NCBI RefSeq assembly: GCF_040954645.1
Contig: NC_092810.1
Span: 13,936,377 to 14,000,376, forward strand
Direction: 5' to 3'
DNA length: 64,000 bases
Origin: Diabrotica undecimpunctata
Taxonomy: Eukaryota; Arthropoda; Insecta; Coleoptera; Chrysomelidae
The position numbers were made by a program, and so were the translations under genes. How positions within the stretch are numbered: position 1 is the first letter of the stretch; each line of letters opens with the position of its first letter. This document shows positions 20,755 through 32,440 of this stretch, in pieces. The notes under the pieces were generated by a model. The model was not told the origin of the DNA. It did not search any database and saw only the letters and a list, made by a program, of their open reading frames with translations.

Positions 20755-22398
20755 CATGAAAACAAAATTAAAGATCTAATAATAAACGTACCTTATACAA
20801 AATTAACAAAGGATCCAACAAAGCCTTTGGAAAACAAAATATATAGAACTTTATTCAAGTTTAAAGATTGTTTACCCAGTTATCAGAGAAGATTAATTAC
20901 ACCTCATTACAGTAAGACCCCTCATTTTTATGGAGTACCGAAAATTCATAAAACGAATATACCACTTAGACCCATTTGTAGTACCATGAATTCTCCTTGT
21001 AGTGAACTATCAAAATTTTTATTAAATATTTTAAAACCAATTGCAAATAAAAATGACACATTTATAAAAAATACACAACATTTTTTAAATAAATTATCAA
21101 ATATTGAATTTAATCCAAATAATACTTTAGTAAGTTTTGACATAAATAGTTTATTTACGAATGTGCCATTAGATAAGACTTTAAATATAGTCAAGACAAA
21201 ATTAGAAAGTGATGATACATTGGCAACTAGAACAAGACTAAATATATCAGCTATAATGGAGTTAATAACATTATGTACTGATAATACATACTTTCAACTA
21301 AATAATGAATTCTATAAACAAAGTTTTGGACTAGCAATGGGCTCTAGTTTATCTCCATTATTAGCCGATATATTTATGGAAGATTTTGAAACAAATATTA
21401 TTTCTAAACAAAATTTAAAACCCTCAGTATGGTGGAGGTATGTAGATGATGTATTCTCAATATGGCCTCATGGATCAGAGTTGTTGGACACATTCCTAAA
21501 TGATATAAACGATAAAGAAGAGACAATAACATTTACCATGGAAAAGGAATATAATAACACATTACCTGTTCTGGATGTTTTAATCTCTAAGAACGATACT
21601 GGATACGAAACTCAGGTGTATAGAAAACCAACACACACCAACAGATATTTAAATTTCAAATCAAATCACAATATTAATATTAAAAAGGGAATTATTAAAT
21701 CCTTATACGATAGAGCCAAAATTACTTGTTCTAACGAAAATTCGTTCTTGGAGGAAAAACATGTGTTAACATCTGTTTTATTAAAAAATGATTATCCTTT
21801 ATCGTTCATAAATAAGGAATTTTCAACAATCGATCGAATAGAACAAAACAACTTAGAACGAGATCCTACAGCATATGCAAGGAATAATACGAGAACAATA
21901 ACAATACCATACATAAAAGGATTATCGGAAAAGCTTAAAAGGATAGGAAATAAATTCAACATTTCAACAACATTCAAAACAACAAACACGTTGAGATCTA
22001 TCTTGTCCAAAACCAAACCTAACAATGAACAAGAAAGGACAAAGAATTGCATTTACAAAATACCTTGTGAATGCGATCAGTTTTATTTAGGTGAAACATC
22101 AAGACCATTAAATGTTAGAATAAGTGAACATCAATCCTATATTAAAAATAGAGAATTTGATAGATCTCAAATCTGTAAACACGCATGGGATAATGAACAT
22201 AGGGTTCAATGGTATGATTCAAATATAGTCCTAAAAGAAACGGATGGTAAAAAAGAAAAATCAAAGAAGCGGCTCTAATTATGCTAAATGAGACCAATTG
22301 TGTCGCGAATTCCTCGGCAGAATGTAGTAGGATCTGGTTACCCATATTGAAAGAGGAAGTTATTAAAAGGAAAATACCAGTATTGGTAAGTCAGTAAC
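20755..22398 (+). pseudogene. Penelope-like element: reverse transcriptase with GIY-YIG endonuclease
   Basis: The frame is open from 20611 to 22278 (555 codons), and Penelope homology begins near residue 50 (KIKDLI--VPYTKLTKDPTK). RT blocks in order are KTPHFYGVPKIHK, PLRPICSTMNSP, TLVSFDINSLFTNVPLDKTL (first catalytic Asp), FGLAMGSSLSPLLADIFMED and WRYVDDVFSIW (about residue 277). Then comes the GIY-YIG nuclease NCIYKIPCECDQFYLGET (about residue 480) with RPLNVRISEH. Near 22255 a frameshift ends this frame early. The true C-terminus continues in another frame (EAALIMLNETNCVANSSAEC, to a stop at 22398). The 5' part of the ORF is missing. The core domains are intact, so it decayed recently compared with its neighbours. 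Confidence 0.93.
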
Positions 22399-22969
22399 AT
22401 ATAGAGAATACATCATTTATGTTTTTTTAAATAACAAACATATAAAATCGGAATTTGGTGTTTATTGAAGGTAAACTAAATGCACGATCAAATACTTACC
22501 ATGTCGGGATAGTATTATGAGGTTTTTTTCCTGGTTTTTCCCTTACAATTTACTATGGAATCACTAACAGGAGAATTTTACTGTCATCATGGCATGTATT
22601 TGTCTTTTTAAAGACGAATTACATGTTATGATCTTTTCTGACGGATATTCTCAAGTTAAAGTTGATTTCATGTAATCGAATGAACTATCTTATAAGTAAA
22701 GTCGTCCCAGGAACGCAACTCAACAATATTGGCAATATCATTTTAAAGTCTTCTACTTTAAAATGTATAAGGTATGTCTGAATTGTCAATATAGATGAGT
22801 CAGATAAAATTAAATTATTAGAAGAATTTTTCACTAAGTAACAAAAAACAAAATTTTTTTTAATTTACTAATGTTTGTATTTTGAGAACGATTTCCGAAG
22901 TGGAAATTGAAACGTCAATAAACGTATTTTAACCTTTAGTTGTGGCTTATTCCCATTTAAATATAAATT
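22399..22969 (+). mobile_element. Penelope-like element 3' region and terminal sequence
   Basis: Non-coding downstream part of the same element. It ends with a terminal motif at 22889-22969 (cgatttccgaagtggaaatt, then gaaacgtcaataaacg, tgtggcttattcccatttaa). The same motif recurs twice, head to head, at 37773-37917, which identifies it as the Penelope terminal repeat. Confidence 0.75.
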
Positions 22970-22979
22970 CATATCCAAC

Positions 22980-24785
22980 ATGTACTCAGAGACAATTATT
23001 CAAGAAACTCTAGAATACACTAAAGCAGAAATACTGATACTAGATCCAAGACGTGTTGGAAGGTAATATGAGCGAAATAAAACAAATGGTTTACATAATT
23101 CAACAACCAACATATCTTGTGACTCTTTTAATAACTTTTTTGTTGCAATTGCTGAGAATATTATAAAATCGTTTCCAAATACACCGGACGAGACAATTTT
23201 GAACTACATATCAAAAATTTTCAGCTCCATCGTATTCATTTTTTCTGTCTCTAACCAATTAACAAGAAGTATCCGCAGTTATAAGAACATTAAAAAAAAT
23301 CAAATTGTTTGGATACTAATGAACTAAACGCATCTTTTATCAAAAGCACTAGTTAAATAATTACTAAACCTTTAACACATCTCATTAATGGTAGTTTTTC
23401 AATCGGGATATTCCCAACTTAATTTAAATACTCCAAGATTGTTCCTATTTTTAAAAAGGGCGATCGTGACCTTGTAGACAATTATAGACTAATTTCCATC
23501 GTTTCAATATTCATTAAAATAGACGAAAAAATTCTGAAAAATCGTCTTATATCGTACTTCGAAATAAATAACTTTTTTACTAGTTTACAATAAAGGTTTA
23601 GAAACGATCGTTCCACAACACATGCACTTTTAGATGTAATAAGTGTCATAGTTGATGGCCTTGAAAAGCATAATCACTCTGTCATAAGGCTGTGTGATCT
23701 TTCAAAGGTCTTGGACTATGTTTCTCATGATATTTTGCTAAAAAAAACTGCATTTTTACGGTATAAGAGGTACTCCTTTGGAACTAATTTCATCGTATCT
23801 AAAGAATAGATACCAAGCAGTGAAGTACGGAAATTTTCTCTCTGAATTTAAGAAGATAAATCATAGAGTTCCACAAGGATCAGTTCTGGGCCCTCTATTA
23901 TTTATAATATATGTTAATGACTTGACCAATGTCATGGCTCCATTTAAAACAGATTTCGATGTGAGTGTTAAAAAAATAATGTTAAATCGTTGGGCATAAC
24001 AGTTGACAACACATTGACTTGGTATAACCATATTGACCATCTCAAAGGTAAACTTTCTAGTACCTTATATTTACTCAGACAATTATAACTTGTTACAAGT
24101 GTTGATACCTTGAAAATAACGTACTTTTCTCTTTTCCATTCGTTTTTAAACTATGGTGTTATTTTGTGGGGAAACTCTTGCAATGCCCTAATAATATTTA
24201 AATTGAAAAAAAAAACAATAAGAATAATTGCAAACGTTAGCTACTTGGAATCTTGCAAATCGTTGTTTATTATAAGATAATGCCCTTGCCAACATTATGG
24301 CTATTATACAGCATTAATGTAGAAATACATAAAAACGCTGGTACTTTAATTAAATACTCTGACTTACATAACTATAGCACAAGAGGTGCAAATAACATCA
24401 CAACAGTTAAGTATCGTTTCAGTAAATCACAAAAAAAAACTCAATTGACTATAATATATACAATGTTCTACCTAAGGATTTAAAACAACTCTCAATAAAT
24501 AAATTTAAAGTATGCCTGAAAAGATACCTTTTGAGATTTGCTTTTTACTCTGTTAATGAATACTTTGATCACTTCAAGGCAGTAACATGGGATGTACTCA
24601 CTATGTTGGCATATGTCTTATTATGTATATTTTATGTTTTATTTTATGTTACGCGCATTAAAGTATTTTCATCTCCTATTGTATTTTGTGTATATTATCT
24701 TTTTTACTGGTACATATATAATTGACTTTCTACAAACAAATGTAAACTTTGTAAACGTAGTTAAATAAATCTTGAATCTAAATCT
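22980..24785 (+). mobile_element. Strongly degraded CR1-type LINE
   Basis: Plus-strand pieces in shifting frames: a pre-RT region (SFNNFFVAIAENIIKSFPN, 23120), a palm 1 relic near 23690, HRVPQGSVLGPLLFIIYVND (23860), YYGVI-FWG-like and the final LPKDLKQLSINKFKVCLK (24470-24520). It ends with an (AATCTAA)n-like tail at 24765-24785. It is the same general type as 8450-10306 but older, with many stops. The catalytic YADD is deleted between 23960 and 23999. Confidence 0.72.
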
Positions 24786-24905
24786 ACTGTTAAATGGAGA
24801 ACAAACAAACAATTTCAGATATGCCGATGACACCGTCATTTTTACCGACATATCTTAAGGATTACAGTTTATAATAAACTATTAGCTTAGGATTAAGTAG
24901 CTGAA
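24786..24905 (+). mobile_element. LINE RT sliver with YADD motif
   Basis: Reads FRYADDTVIFTDIS on the plus strand and then degenerates. It belongs to a different element from its neighbours, since an endonuclease fragment follows immediately. Confidence 0.6.
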
Positions 24906-24944
24906 ATTAGTAAGAAATATAACCTAAAGTACTACTAATATGTA

Positions 24945-26570
24945 CATGAATGCCTTCCGTTAAATGTTGGAATAATCAAACTCTAACTCTAAACGCCAAA
25001 CCAGCCAAAATGCATATTATACAGGTATATATGCCAACATTTGCAGCGGCAGAAGATATAGTAGAAGAAACATACCACCTGATACATGAAACCGTCTCTA
25101 ACATTCCCAAAAAAGAACCAATGATAATAATAGGAGATTGGAATGCAAAAATAAGAAAAACTAAAATAGATGACCATTTGAAAGGAACGATAGGTAAGCA
25201 TGGCTTAGGCGAGCGAAATGAACGAGGTGAATCATTCAATTTGCCATCGATATAGATCTTAGTATAGTATAGTAAACACAATTTTTAAACATCATCCACG
25301 AGATTATGAACATGGTCTTCGCCTGGAGGACGATACAAGAACCAAATCGATCATATTCTTGTAGCTAAATGATGGAGGAGGATACAAGCAGAATTTCGCA
25401 TTCAGTTACACAGTAAAACAATCACAAATAAAAAAACACAAACAAAAATTGATTCCAAAACTCCCGGAAAAGTTTAGAGAAGCAAAAGCAGAAGCTGACC
25501 TACCAGTGACTACCAGAGACCATGACAAAACATGGGAATACACAAAGAAATGGATCAATGAAGCCATCAAAAATACTAACCCTAAAGACACAACAGCTAG
25601 GAAAAAACATTGGATGACTGAAGAGACTCTCAATCTTGTAGAAGAAAGACGAAAACTTTATACAACTTTAAAAGACTTGTGCAGAAGGAACAAAAATAAA
25701 TGTATTAAAAATATATGTGTACAACTAGAGAAACATGCTGACCGCCAAGAATCTAGAGAACTTTTATCAAAAGTCAAGTATCTAGCGAGACAATTCAAAC
25801 CGCAGACACAGATCATCAAAGATAATAGTATAAATACCATAACAAACCCAGACGGTACCGCAGAGGTGTGGAAACAATATTGCGAAATACTATTCTCTAA
25901 CAACGACGCAGACAATAATATAGAGAAAAGAAGTTATAAAAAAAAATCTCAAATATTGAAATCAGAAATTGAGGCGGCAATTAGAAAGCTAAAATTTAGA
26001 AAAGCAGAAGGAGAAGATGGAATAAAAACTGAAACACTCAAACAAATGAGAGAATTAGGGACGGAATTAATGCTTAGAATTTGCAGTGAGATCTGGAATA
26101 TCGGAAAGTGGCCAAATGACTGGGGTAAACTCACGTTTATTCCCATATATTGATTGATATCACACGCCGGTACTTCTAACTTCATCATCAATGAAAGACT
26201 AAAACCAATTCTCTTACCACAAATTTCCCAAGAACAATACATATTTGTCCCAGTTGGAGGAACAAGAGAACATATTCTTAATATTCGTCAAATTATCGAA
26301 AAATTTCGAGAGTTTAACATATAAATATATTTATGCTTTGTTGACTATTCCAAGGCCTTCGATACCGTAAAATCGGATAAAATGTGGCATATACTTAGAG
26401 AAAATCGTGGAATGTCTAGACAAAAATGCTACAAAGTGTCACCACGATGCTATATCAACTGTATATTGATCTAGAAATATCAATTCAAACAAAATAGTCT
26501 ACAACATAAAGAGATAAAACGCAATAAGTACTAAAAATTCTGTATTGTACGAATATTTAGGAACAATGTT
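24945..26570 (+). mobile_element. LINE: AP endonuclease, linker and start of RT, degraded
   Basis: The endonuclease portion reads AKMHIIQVYMPTFAAAEDIV, IIIGDWNAKIRKTKID and KHGLGERNERGES. It is frame-shifted from 25255 on (RYKNQIDHILVAK). The linker is one open frame from 25449 to 26153 (TTARKKHWMTEETLNLVEER to KFRKAEGEDGIKTETLKQM). The RT finger and first palm follow in other frames: LPQISQEQYIFVPVGGTREH and YLCFVDYSKAFDTVKSDKM (26330-26380). The remainder of the RT, including YADD, is missing, apart from a YEYLGTM relic near 26550. It is an RTE-like ORF without its 3' half. Confidence 0.8.
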
Positions 26571-28144
26571 ACTGTTTGTTTGCTTTTTTATAATTACTCG
26601 GCTCTACGCTGGTTCAGGTGAACAGCAGTTATTCATTTCGTAAGCGAAATAAAAAAATAGCTCACTTGTAAAACTTTTTTTTAAAACGGTAGTTAAAAAT
26701 CGTTGATACGACATTGTCGAACAATCAAAAACTTCTTCCTCAATGTAACGAAAAACTTGATGAATTATATAGCGCGTTTGTTTTTTTGAGCACTTCGAAC
26801 TTTCCATTTGCTTTCATTCCCAGAGTGTTCCACGAACAATGAATATACATTTTGCTTCAGCCGAGACCAACTTTTAAAAACCAATTGAATACACTTCTTT
26901 TTTCTTGTGAAATAAAATCCCGGGAAATTTTGTATTTATTTTCTTTCGAATAGAGGCAAGAGTTTGTTTCTAAGGATTTGAACAATTTGAGTTTGTGCGA
27001 TGTAATAATAAATTACTGTTACCTTTTTAAAACCTGATACACTGTAAAAAAGTGATTTAAACTTAAAAAATACTTAAATAGAATTTTCTAGAATAGATAA
27101 ACCCAAAATAATATTCACATACCAGTTAGCACTACTTGGTATCTGTATGAGTATAATATGGTTAGAAATACACTACAACAAACTCCTTTATTTATTCTAA
27201 GACTCCGAATTAAATCATGTCGTCTGCTTACTGCCAAAATAAGCTAACTTAACTTTTTAAACTTCCTAGAAATCTATGTTTTAAATTTTGTAGCATAATT
27301 TTTTTCCTTTAAATATCGAATATTTAAATATATAAAATTTATTTGATGCGGCCCTGGCTGATACGTCACAGCACCTTAAGTTTGTTGTCTACCCAAGTTT
27401 ATTTGCCGAATCATCGGAAGAAAATATTAACTGCATAGATCCACCGCTTTAAGGTTTAATATCGAATCCAAAGCATCGCAGAAAAGAGATTCGATTGGCT
27501 GCGAGTAAAAACTATTACGAGGAAGTACGATTTTGACGGGGTGCGTGGCGGTTTAAGAGAAGAGAACAATTTAGGTTCTGAACGAAGGAACATCGTTTTT
27601 CGGTAGAGGTTTAAAAATACAGTTTGGCTGAATTCCATGAGTTTGGTGACAAGAAGTTGATTTAAGCTTAAAATGTCATGCGGAAGTCTTTGTAAGTTAA
27701 TTATCGTTTTTTGGGACTGTGTCCTAATGTCAAGGAATTTGATAACGGGGTCCTGAGAGCTAAGAAAACCGGCATGATTTAAGTGGATAATAAGCAGTCA
27801 AGTTTGAAGAAACACATATTGTTATTATCTAGGATAACCTGAAGTCTAGTTTTGGTATCTGATTTAATTTGTCCTAAAGTAAGTCCATTTTCCAAAAGTA
27901 AGTTTTGATTTTTTGAAAGTTTGTGGGATAATGATTTTTATTCAAATCTATATTCGCTAGTTTCACTTCAAGCCAAGTGATTGTTCGATCCCCCTATTCT
28001 CCTCCAATAAGCAAACTATTATTGTTACAACTTTAATTTAAAACGAAAAAATCGTCTGAATTTAACAATAAAATGACTAAGTGCCTGAAAACTTGTTAAA
28101 ACAAAGCGAAAAAGAAAGTAAAACTATGAAATAATCTTGATGGA
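26571..28144. other. Non-coding stretch with two unassigned minus-strand frames
   Basis: The frame 26807-26604 (minus) begins MESSKCSKKQTRYIIHQVFR then YIEEEVFDCS. It vaguely resembles the N-terminus of insect DDE-type transposon proteins but is too short to assign. Between 27440 and 27930 the minus strand has coding-like pieces (ENGLTLGQIKSDTKTRLQVI) that I do not recognise. The rest is AT-rich. Confidence 0.4.
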
Positions 28145-28695
28145 TAGATCTACAGAAAGCCATTCCCAGGGAAAGAACTCTATGAAGATAAGAAGAAAAG
28201 GCTTTGCATTAGAGGGGCAATATTTACTATACAAAGATACATTATAGAACAATTAAGGAATATCAACTGTAACGTATTCATATGTCTAGTTGACTTTGAG
28301 AAAGCCTTCGACAACATACAACACAGAAGGCTGCCCAACATATAACAGAACACAGAAATAGATGATCAGAATGTGAGAACCATTACAAATTTATACCAAT
28401 ATCAGAAAGCCCTAATACGAGTAGACCAACAATAAATCTAAAGAGATACCTTTAAGAAGAGGACTACGAGAAGGATGTGGTCGTTTTGAATTTGTGAATT
28501 TTGTGATTTTTGAATATGTGTTCAGAAGAGATGTCTAAAGAGGCACTAAAAGGCGTCAATGATGGAATATCAATTAATAGAACACTAGTGAGTAACCTCA
28601 AATATATAGACGATAGAATACTCCTTGCAGACAGCAGAGCAGGGCTACAAAGAACATCCTTAAAGGATGAGTCACATAAAGAAAAAGAAGATACG
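28145..28695 (+). mobile_element. LINE RT fragment
   Basis: Plus-strand pieces: NVFICLVDFEKAFDNIQHRR (28270-28330, first palm block), NLYQYQKALIRVDQQ and LRRGLREGC, then from 28510 NMCSEEMSKEALKGVNDGIS and LKYIDDRILLADSRAGLQ, where the catalytic YADD has become YIDD. The thumb is lost at 28680. It is RTE-like with frameshifts, and inactive. Confidence 0.75.
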
Positions 28696-28929
28696 AATTA
28701 GTTCATGTTTAAATGAACTAATTTTTATTAGAACTAGACTATAAATTTAATGATTGATTAGACTTTGCACCGCCACTTAAGTAACTCAAGTGACTGTTGT
28801 TTTATTTTCGTTTCTTGGAAGTTATTTTACAAGCGGTGAGTACTTTTGTTGATATTATGTATTCTATTATGTAAACATGTATTATTTTATATTTTGCTTA
28901 ATCAAATTTATTATTTTTAGCACAATGAG

Positions 28930-29181
28930 TTATGAAAAGGAAAAATCGTTTACTTCAATTGCTTGAGGAAGTAGAAACTGACAAAGAACAATATTTTAAT
29001 GACATTAAATCAGAGGATGAAGTAGATAACATAGAGGAACATCTTTCAGATTGAAATACTGAACAAGAGAGTAATGGCGATGATTGCGAAGTGAACCTAA
29101 TACCAGCAAAAGTTTCACGGATTGCTACTTTTATAGGCAAAGATGAAGCAGTCCGGAAAAAAATACTGCCCGGTGCAAACG
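28930..29181 (+). pseudogene. piggyBac transposase N-terminal fragment (probable)
   Basis: After a TTTTTAG acceptor-like site the plus strand reads KRKNRLLQLLEEVETDKEQY, an acidic low-complexity stretch, then VSRIATFIGKDEAVRKKILP. The acidic leader followed by a GKD box is the usual start of piggyBac-like transposases. One in-frame stop is present (after EEHLSD). It is cut by the hAT insertion at 29182. The DNA on the far side belongs to a macro-domain sequence, not to piggyBac, so a junction must lie at about 29140-29181. A piggyBac C-terminus lies at 32885-33130. Confidence 0.5.
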
Positions 29182-29763
29182 GTAAGAACTAGACTTCGGC
29201 AAATCTGCATATTGCACATTTTGCATATTGTGCATATTTTATGCAAATATTTCATATTTTGGCATATTTGTATAAAAGTTTGCATAAAGTGCATAAAAGT
29301 TCAGATTTTTATACTGTATTTGAAAATTTTTAAACATACCAATTTATTTCAATTCTTGTATAAAATTTTGTAGTCATTTTAATCAAGAAATGATCTAAGT
29401 ACGTAATCTCTACAGGTACAAAAATTTTACAATTTCAAAGAAGATCAATTTAAGTAGCCCTCAACATTCTTAGAAAGTCTCGGTCACTGAGGCATTCAGT
29501 TAATGGATAATCGCTAAGGGTTCGCTCATTTGCATTTTATGATCTAATCCCCAAATCTATCTACAATTTATTGTATCTTAACAGCAGGTAAACGGCTAAT
29601 AGTTTTGTTCCTAATTTAGGGATTTTCCAAAATCTCCCAGTTTATTGAATTAGGTACCTAAACATTTCTAATTTGATGCTCAGATTTGTAAATCATTTTT
29701 GTTTTGATATTCAAAGCGTAAACACTCGTTGTGCGTAACAAAAAGGAAGATTGTGATTTTATA

Positions 29764-31851
29764 ATGCCTAAAACAACCAGTGCTTCAACTTGGATTAAAC
29801 CTTATAAAGAGCTGTCTATGGATATGGGAAAAATCTACTGTTCAGTCTGTGGCAAAATTGTAAGTATCTAATATTTTCTATTAAATATCTAATATTTCAT
29901 ACATACAGGGTGTTTCCAAATGACACTTACAACGTTTGACTGTAGATACTTCTCGAAAAATTGAACAAAACGATATAGTTAATGAGGGGTCAAACTTATT
30001 TACTTTTCGAGATACAGGGTGTTAAAATTAAAAAAAATTAAATTCTTTTAGTTAATAACAACAATAACTTTAAAACCAATAAACGTATTTACTTGAAATT
30101 TAGTACTCGTAGGTTGTTTTTAAATGAAAAATAGCTTCCTTTAGTGAGAAAAAATTGTCCATGGTACAATACAATGGTGTGTATTTAGAAAAATTTTTCA
30201 CCTTTACTTTTTTTTATGAAGTCAGCTATTCTAAAACACAATTATTTTTATTGTAATTGAATTAACAAAAAAAAACTTTTGTTGAATTTTAAAATAAGTT
30301 ATATGATGTACTAATGGTTAGTAACAAAAACTAATTTGTGGATTCTTACTGCATTTAAAACACTTAGCGAGTGTTTTTTTTTCCAAACCAGTTATTTGAT
30401 TAACCAAAAACACCTTGTATATTTTTATATTTTAAAGGTTGGGTTAAAATAAAGGTTTTTATTTTTATTTATAGATAGCATGTGCGAAGAAATTTCAGAT
30501 AGACCAACATGTGAGAACTGCTTCACACATTGCAAAAAAAGGAAAAATAGGAGGAAAACATCAAACTTTAATGGCTAAATGTTTCCAATCTACTTCAAAA
30601 AAATTAGATGAGCAAGAAACTTTTAATGAAGACTTGTGTCGCGCATTAGTGTCTGCAAACATACCGCTTTCAAAATTAGCAAATGTAAATTTTAGTTCGT
30701 TTCTAAAAAAATATTGCAAACTTAATGTTCCAAGTGATCGGTCTCTAAGAAGAAATAATGTGAACGGGCTATACTCGTCGGTGTTAATTAATATTAAGGA
30801 AGAAATTGCAGATAATTATTTTTACATATCTGTAGACGAAGCCACTGATTCCTCAGGAAAGTATATTGCTCATTTATTGATTGGTGTTCTTAAAGAAGAT
30901 ACCTTACCAAAATCTCATCTTATTTCATGCCAGCAACTTGAGAAAACAAATGCTTTAACAATTTCGCGTTTTATACAAGAAACATTAGCAACTTTTTTTC
31001 TTCCGACAACTATTCCTTCTAATAAATTACTGCTTATTTTATCGGATGCTGCTCCTTATATGGTGAAAGCAGGACAAAATTTAAAAATATTTTTCCCAGA
31101 TTTAATACATGTTACTTGTGTAGCGCATGGATTAAACAGAGTTGCAGAGGAAATACGAAAAAAGTTTTCTCTTGTAAATACCATGATATCCAGTGTCAAA
31201 AAAGTATTTCTTAAATCTCCTATAAGAATTCAACTTTATAAAGAAATGCTACCTAACATTCCTCTTCCACCACAACCTATTTTAACGCGATGGGGAACAT
31301 GGTTAGAAGCAGCTAATTTTTATGCAGATCATTTTGTTAAAATAAAGAACATAATTGATACGTTAACAGATGAAAGTTCCCAATCTCTTTTGGATTCTAA
31401 ACAAACTTTTCAGAGTAACTTGCTTCAACAAGAACTTTCATTTATAAAATCAAATTTTAGTTTTGTTCAAAAAACAATTACTCAGTTAGAATCACCAAAA
31501 CTGTCATTGTTCGAAAGTACAGCATTAATAAAAGAATTTGCGTCATGTTGTCGGAACGTTAGAGGTAATATTGGAAAAGATATTTTAAAAAAATTTGAAG
31601 CTACTATGGAAAAAAATGAAGGTTACCATATTCTTTCTGAAGTAGTCAGTGTTCTAGCTGGAAATATTTCGGAAACAATTAATTTAGAACCAACTGTTTT
31701 GGTTAGTTTGAAAAATGCTCCCGTTACATCAGTTGATGTTGAACGAAGTTTTTCCATATATAAATATATGTACTCAGACAGAAGCCACAAGTTTTTGTTA
31801 GAAAATTTTGAACACCACTTGGTCATTTATTGTTACCATAATTCTAAATAA
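29764..31851 (+). CDS. hAT transposase with BED zinc finger (CGGBP1-like group), two exons
   Basis: Exon 1 is 29764-29859 and exon 2 is 30475-31851. The intron begins gtaagt and ends tttatag. The spliced protein is 490 aa. Residues 26-50 form a C2H2 BED-type finger (C26, C29, H44, H50) that is only complete after splicing. The hAT core has VDEATD (Asp about 153), then LSDAAPYMVKAG (Asp about 223), followed by CVAHGLN (the C-H pair of hAT enzymes), TRWGTWLEAA, and the hATC dimerisation end with SVDVERSFS (Glu about 455) and HHLVIYC. All three catalytic acidic residues are present. It is expected to cut and paste its own element in the nucleus. It resembles insect proteins annotated as CGGBP1-like. 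Confidence 0.92.
29906..30417. mobile_element. MITE-like insertion within the hAT intron
   Basis: Starts CAGGGTGTTTCCAAATGA and ends with the complement of CAAGGTGTTTTTGG, each flanked by TA. There is a second gggtgtt motif at about 30015. It has no coding capacity. A CAGGGTGTT start with TA duplication is a common dispersed insect motif. It sits between the two transposase exons without disturbing the splice sites. Confidence 0.45.
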
Positions 31852-32093
31852 GTTTATTCATACTTAAAAATGATGTAGTTACTTAAAATAAATGTAAATC
31901 TTAATGAATAGTAGGAAATATTTAGTTATGTACACTTTTTTTTTTAAATAAAATTGTTAGTATTTTACGATTTTTTTATTTATTTGTATGCATATTTTGT
32001 AAAATATTTGCATATTTTCGGGTAAACACGTGCATATTTATGCGCATATTTTCTACATTTTTATTTGCATATTTGCCGAAGTCTAGTAAGAAC

Positions 32094-32440
32094 TCTTCAA
32101 TTTAATAATCTTGAGATGACTAAAGGAATCTCATCTGTATTTTATAAGAAGTTCGGTCGTTTAGACGAGTTAAAAAATCAGCAGCCTAAAGTTGGAAGAG
32201 TACTGAGATTAGAAGATGGCGCTCGATCTTTGCTGTATATGGTGACCAGGAAGTCGTATACAGACAGGGCAAGCTACGAGGATATGACATTATATCTTGA
32301 ATTTTACCTTACCCAAGATAGGCCATGCACTAGATAATCTGGATCGGAAGATTGTCAGAAGCATGCTTGAAGTGATATTCCGAGAAACCGGCGTAAGAAT
32401 TAGTGTGTGTTGCATAAACCCAAAGAGATCATGTTCTTCA
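32094..32440 (+). pseudogene. Macro-domain protein fragment (OARD1-like ADP-ribose hydrolase)
   Basis: The first frame reads EMTKGISSVFYKKFGRLDEL and GARSLLYMVTRKSYTDRASY. A frame change near 32310 gives PKIGHALDNLDRKIVRSMLE and TGVRISVC. Order and spacing match the macro domain of OARD1-type terminal ADP-ribose protein glycohydrolases (M-aGIa--FKkkFGg--eL, YLVTK-----P-YE, MP-IG-GLD-LdW--V--mi-evF--t-i-i-v). The start of the domain, up to the ADP-ribose-contacting H-is-D, is missing, and the conserved IGCGLD has become IGHALD. It is a non-functional host-gene relic lying between piggyBac-like pieces. The hAT element inserted exactly at its left edge. Confidence 0.75.

Larger units (their letters stand above)
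29190..32085 (+). mobile_element. Complete hAT transposon with 8-bp target duplication
   Basis: The ends are TAGACTTCGGCAAATCTGCA (left) and, read inward on the minus strand, TAGACTTCGGCAAATATGCA (right), differing at one position. The 8-bp repeat gtaagaac at 29182-29189 and 32086-32093 fits the hAT target consensus nTnnnnAn. The subterminal regions are rich in TGCATATT motifs on both sides, which may be transposase binding sites. It is 2896 bp long and carries a two-exon transposase with no stop or frameshift, so it is the best candidate for a recently active element in this window. Confidence 0.95.

Noticed and set aside
24976..25281. 101-codon minus-strand frame
   Set aside because: Antisense shadow of the LINE endonuclease domain on the plus strand.
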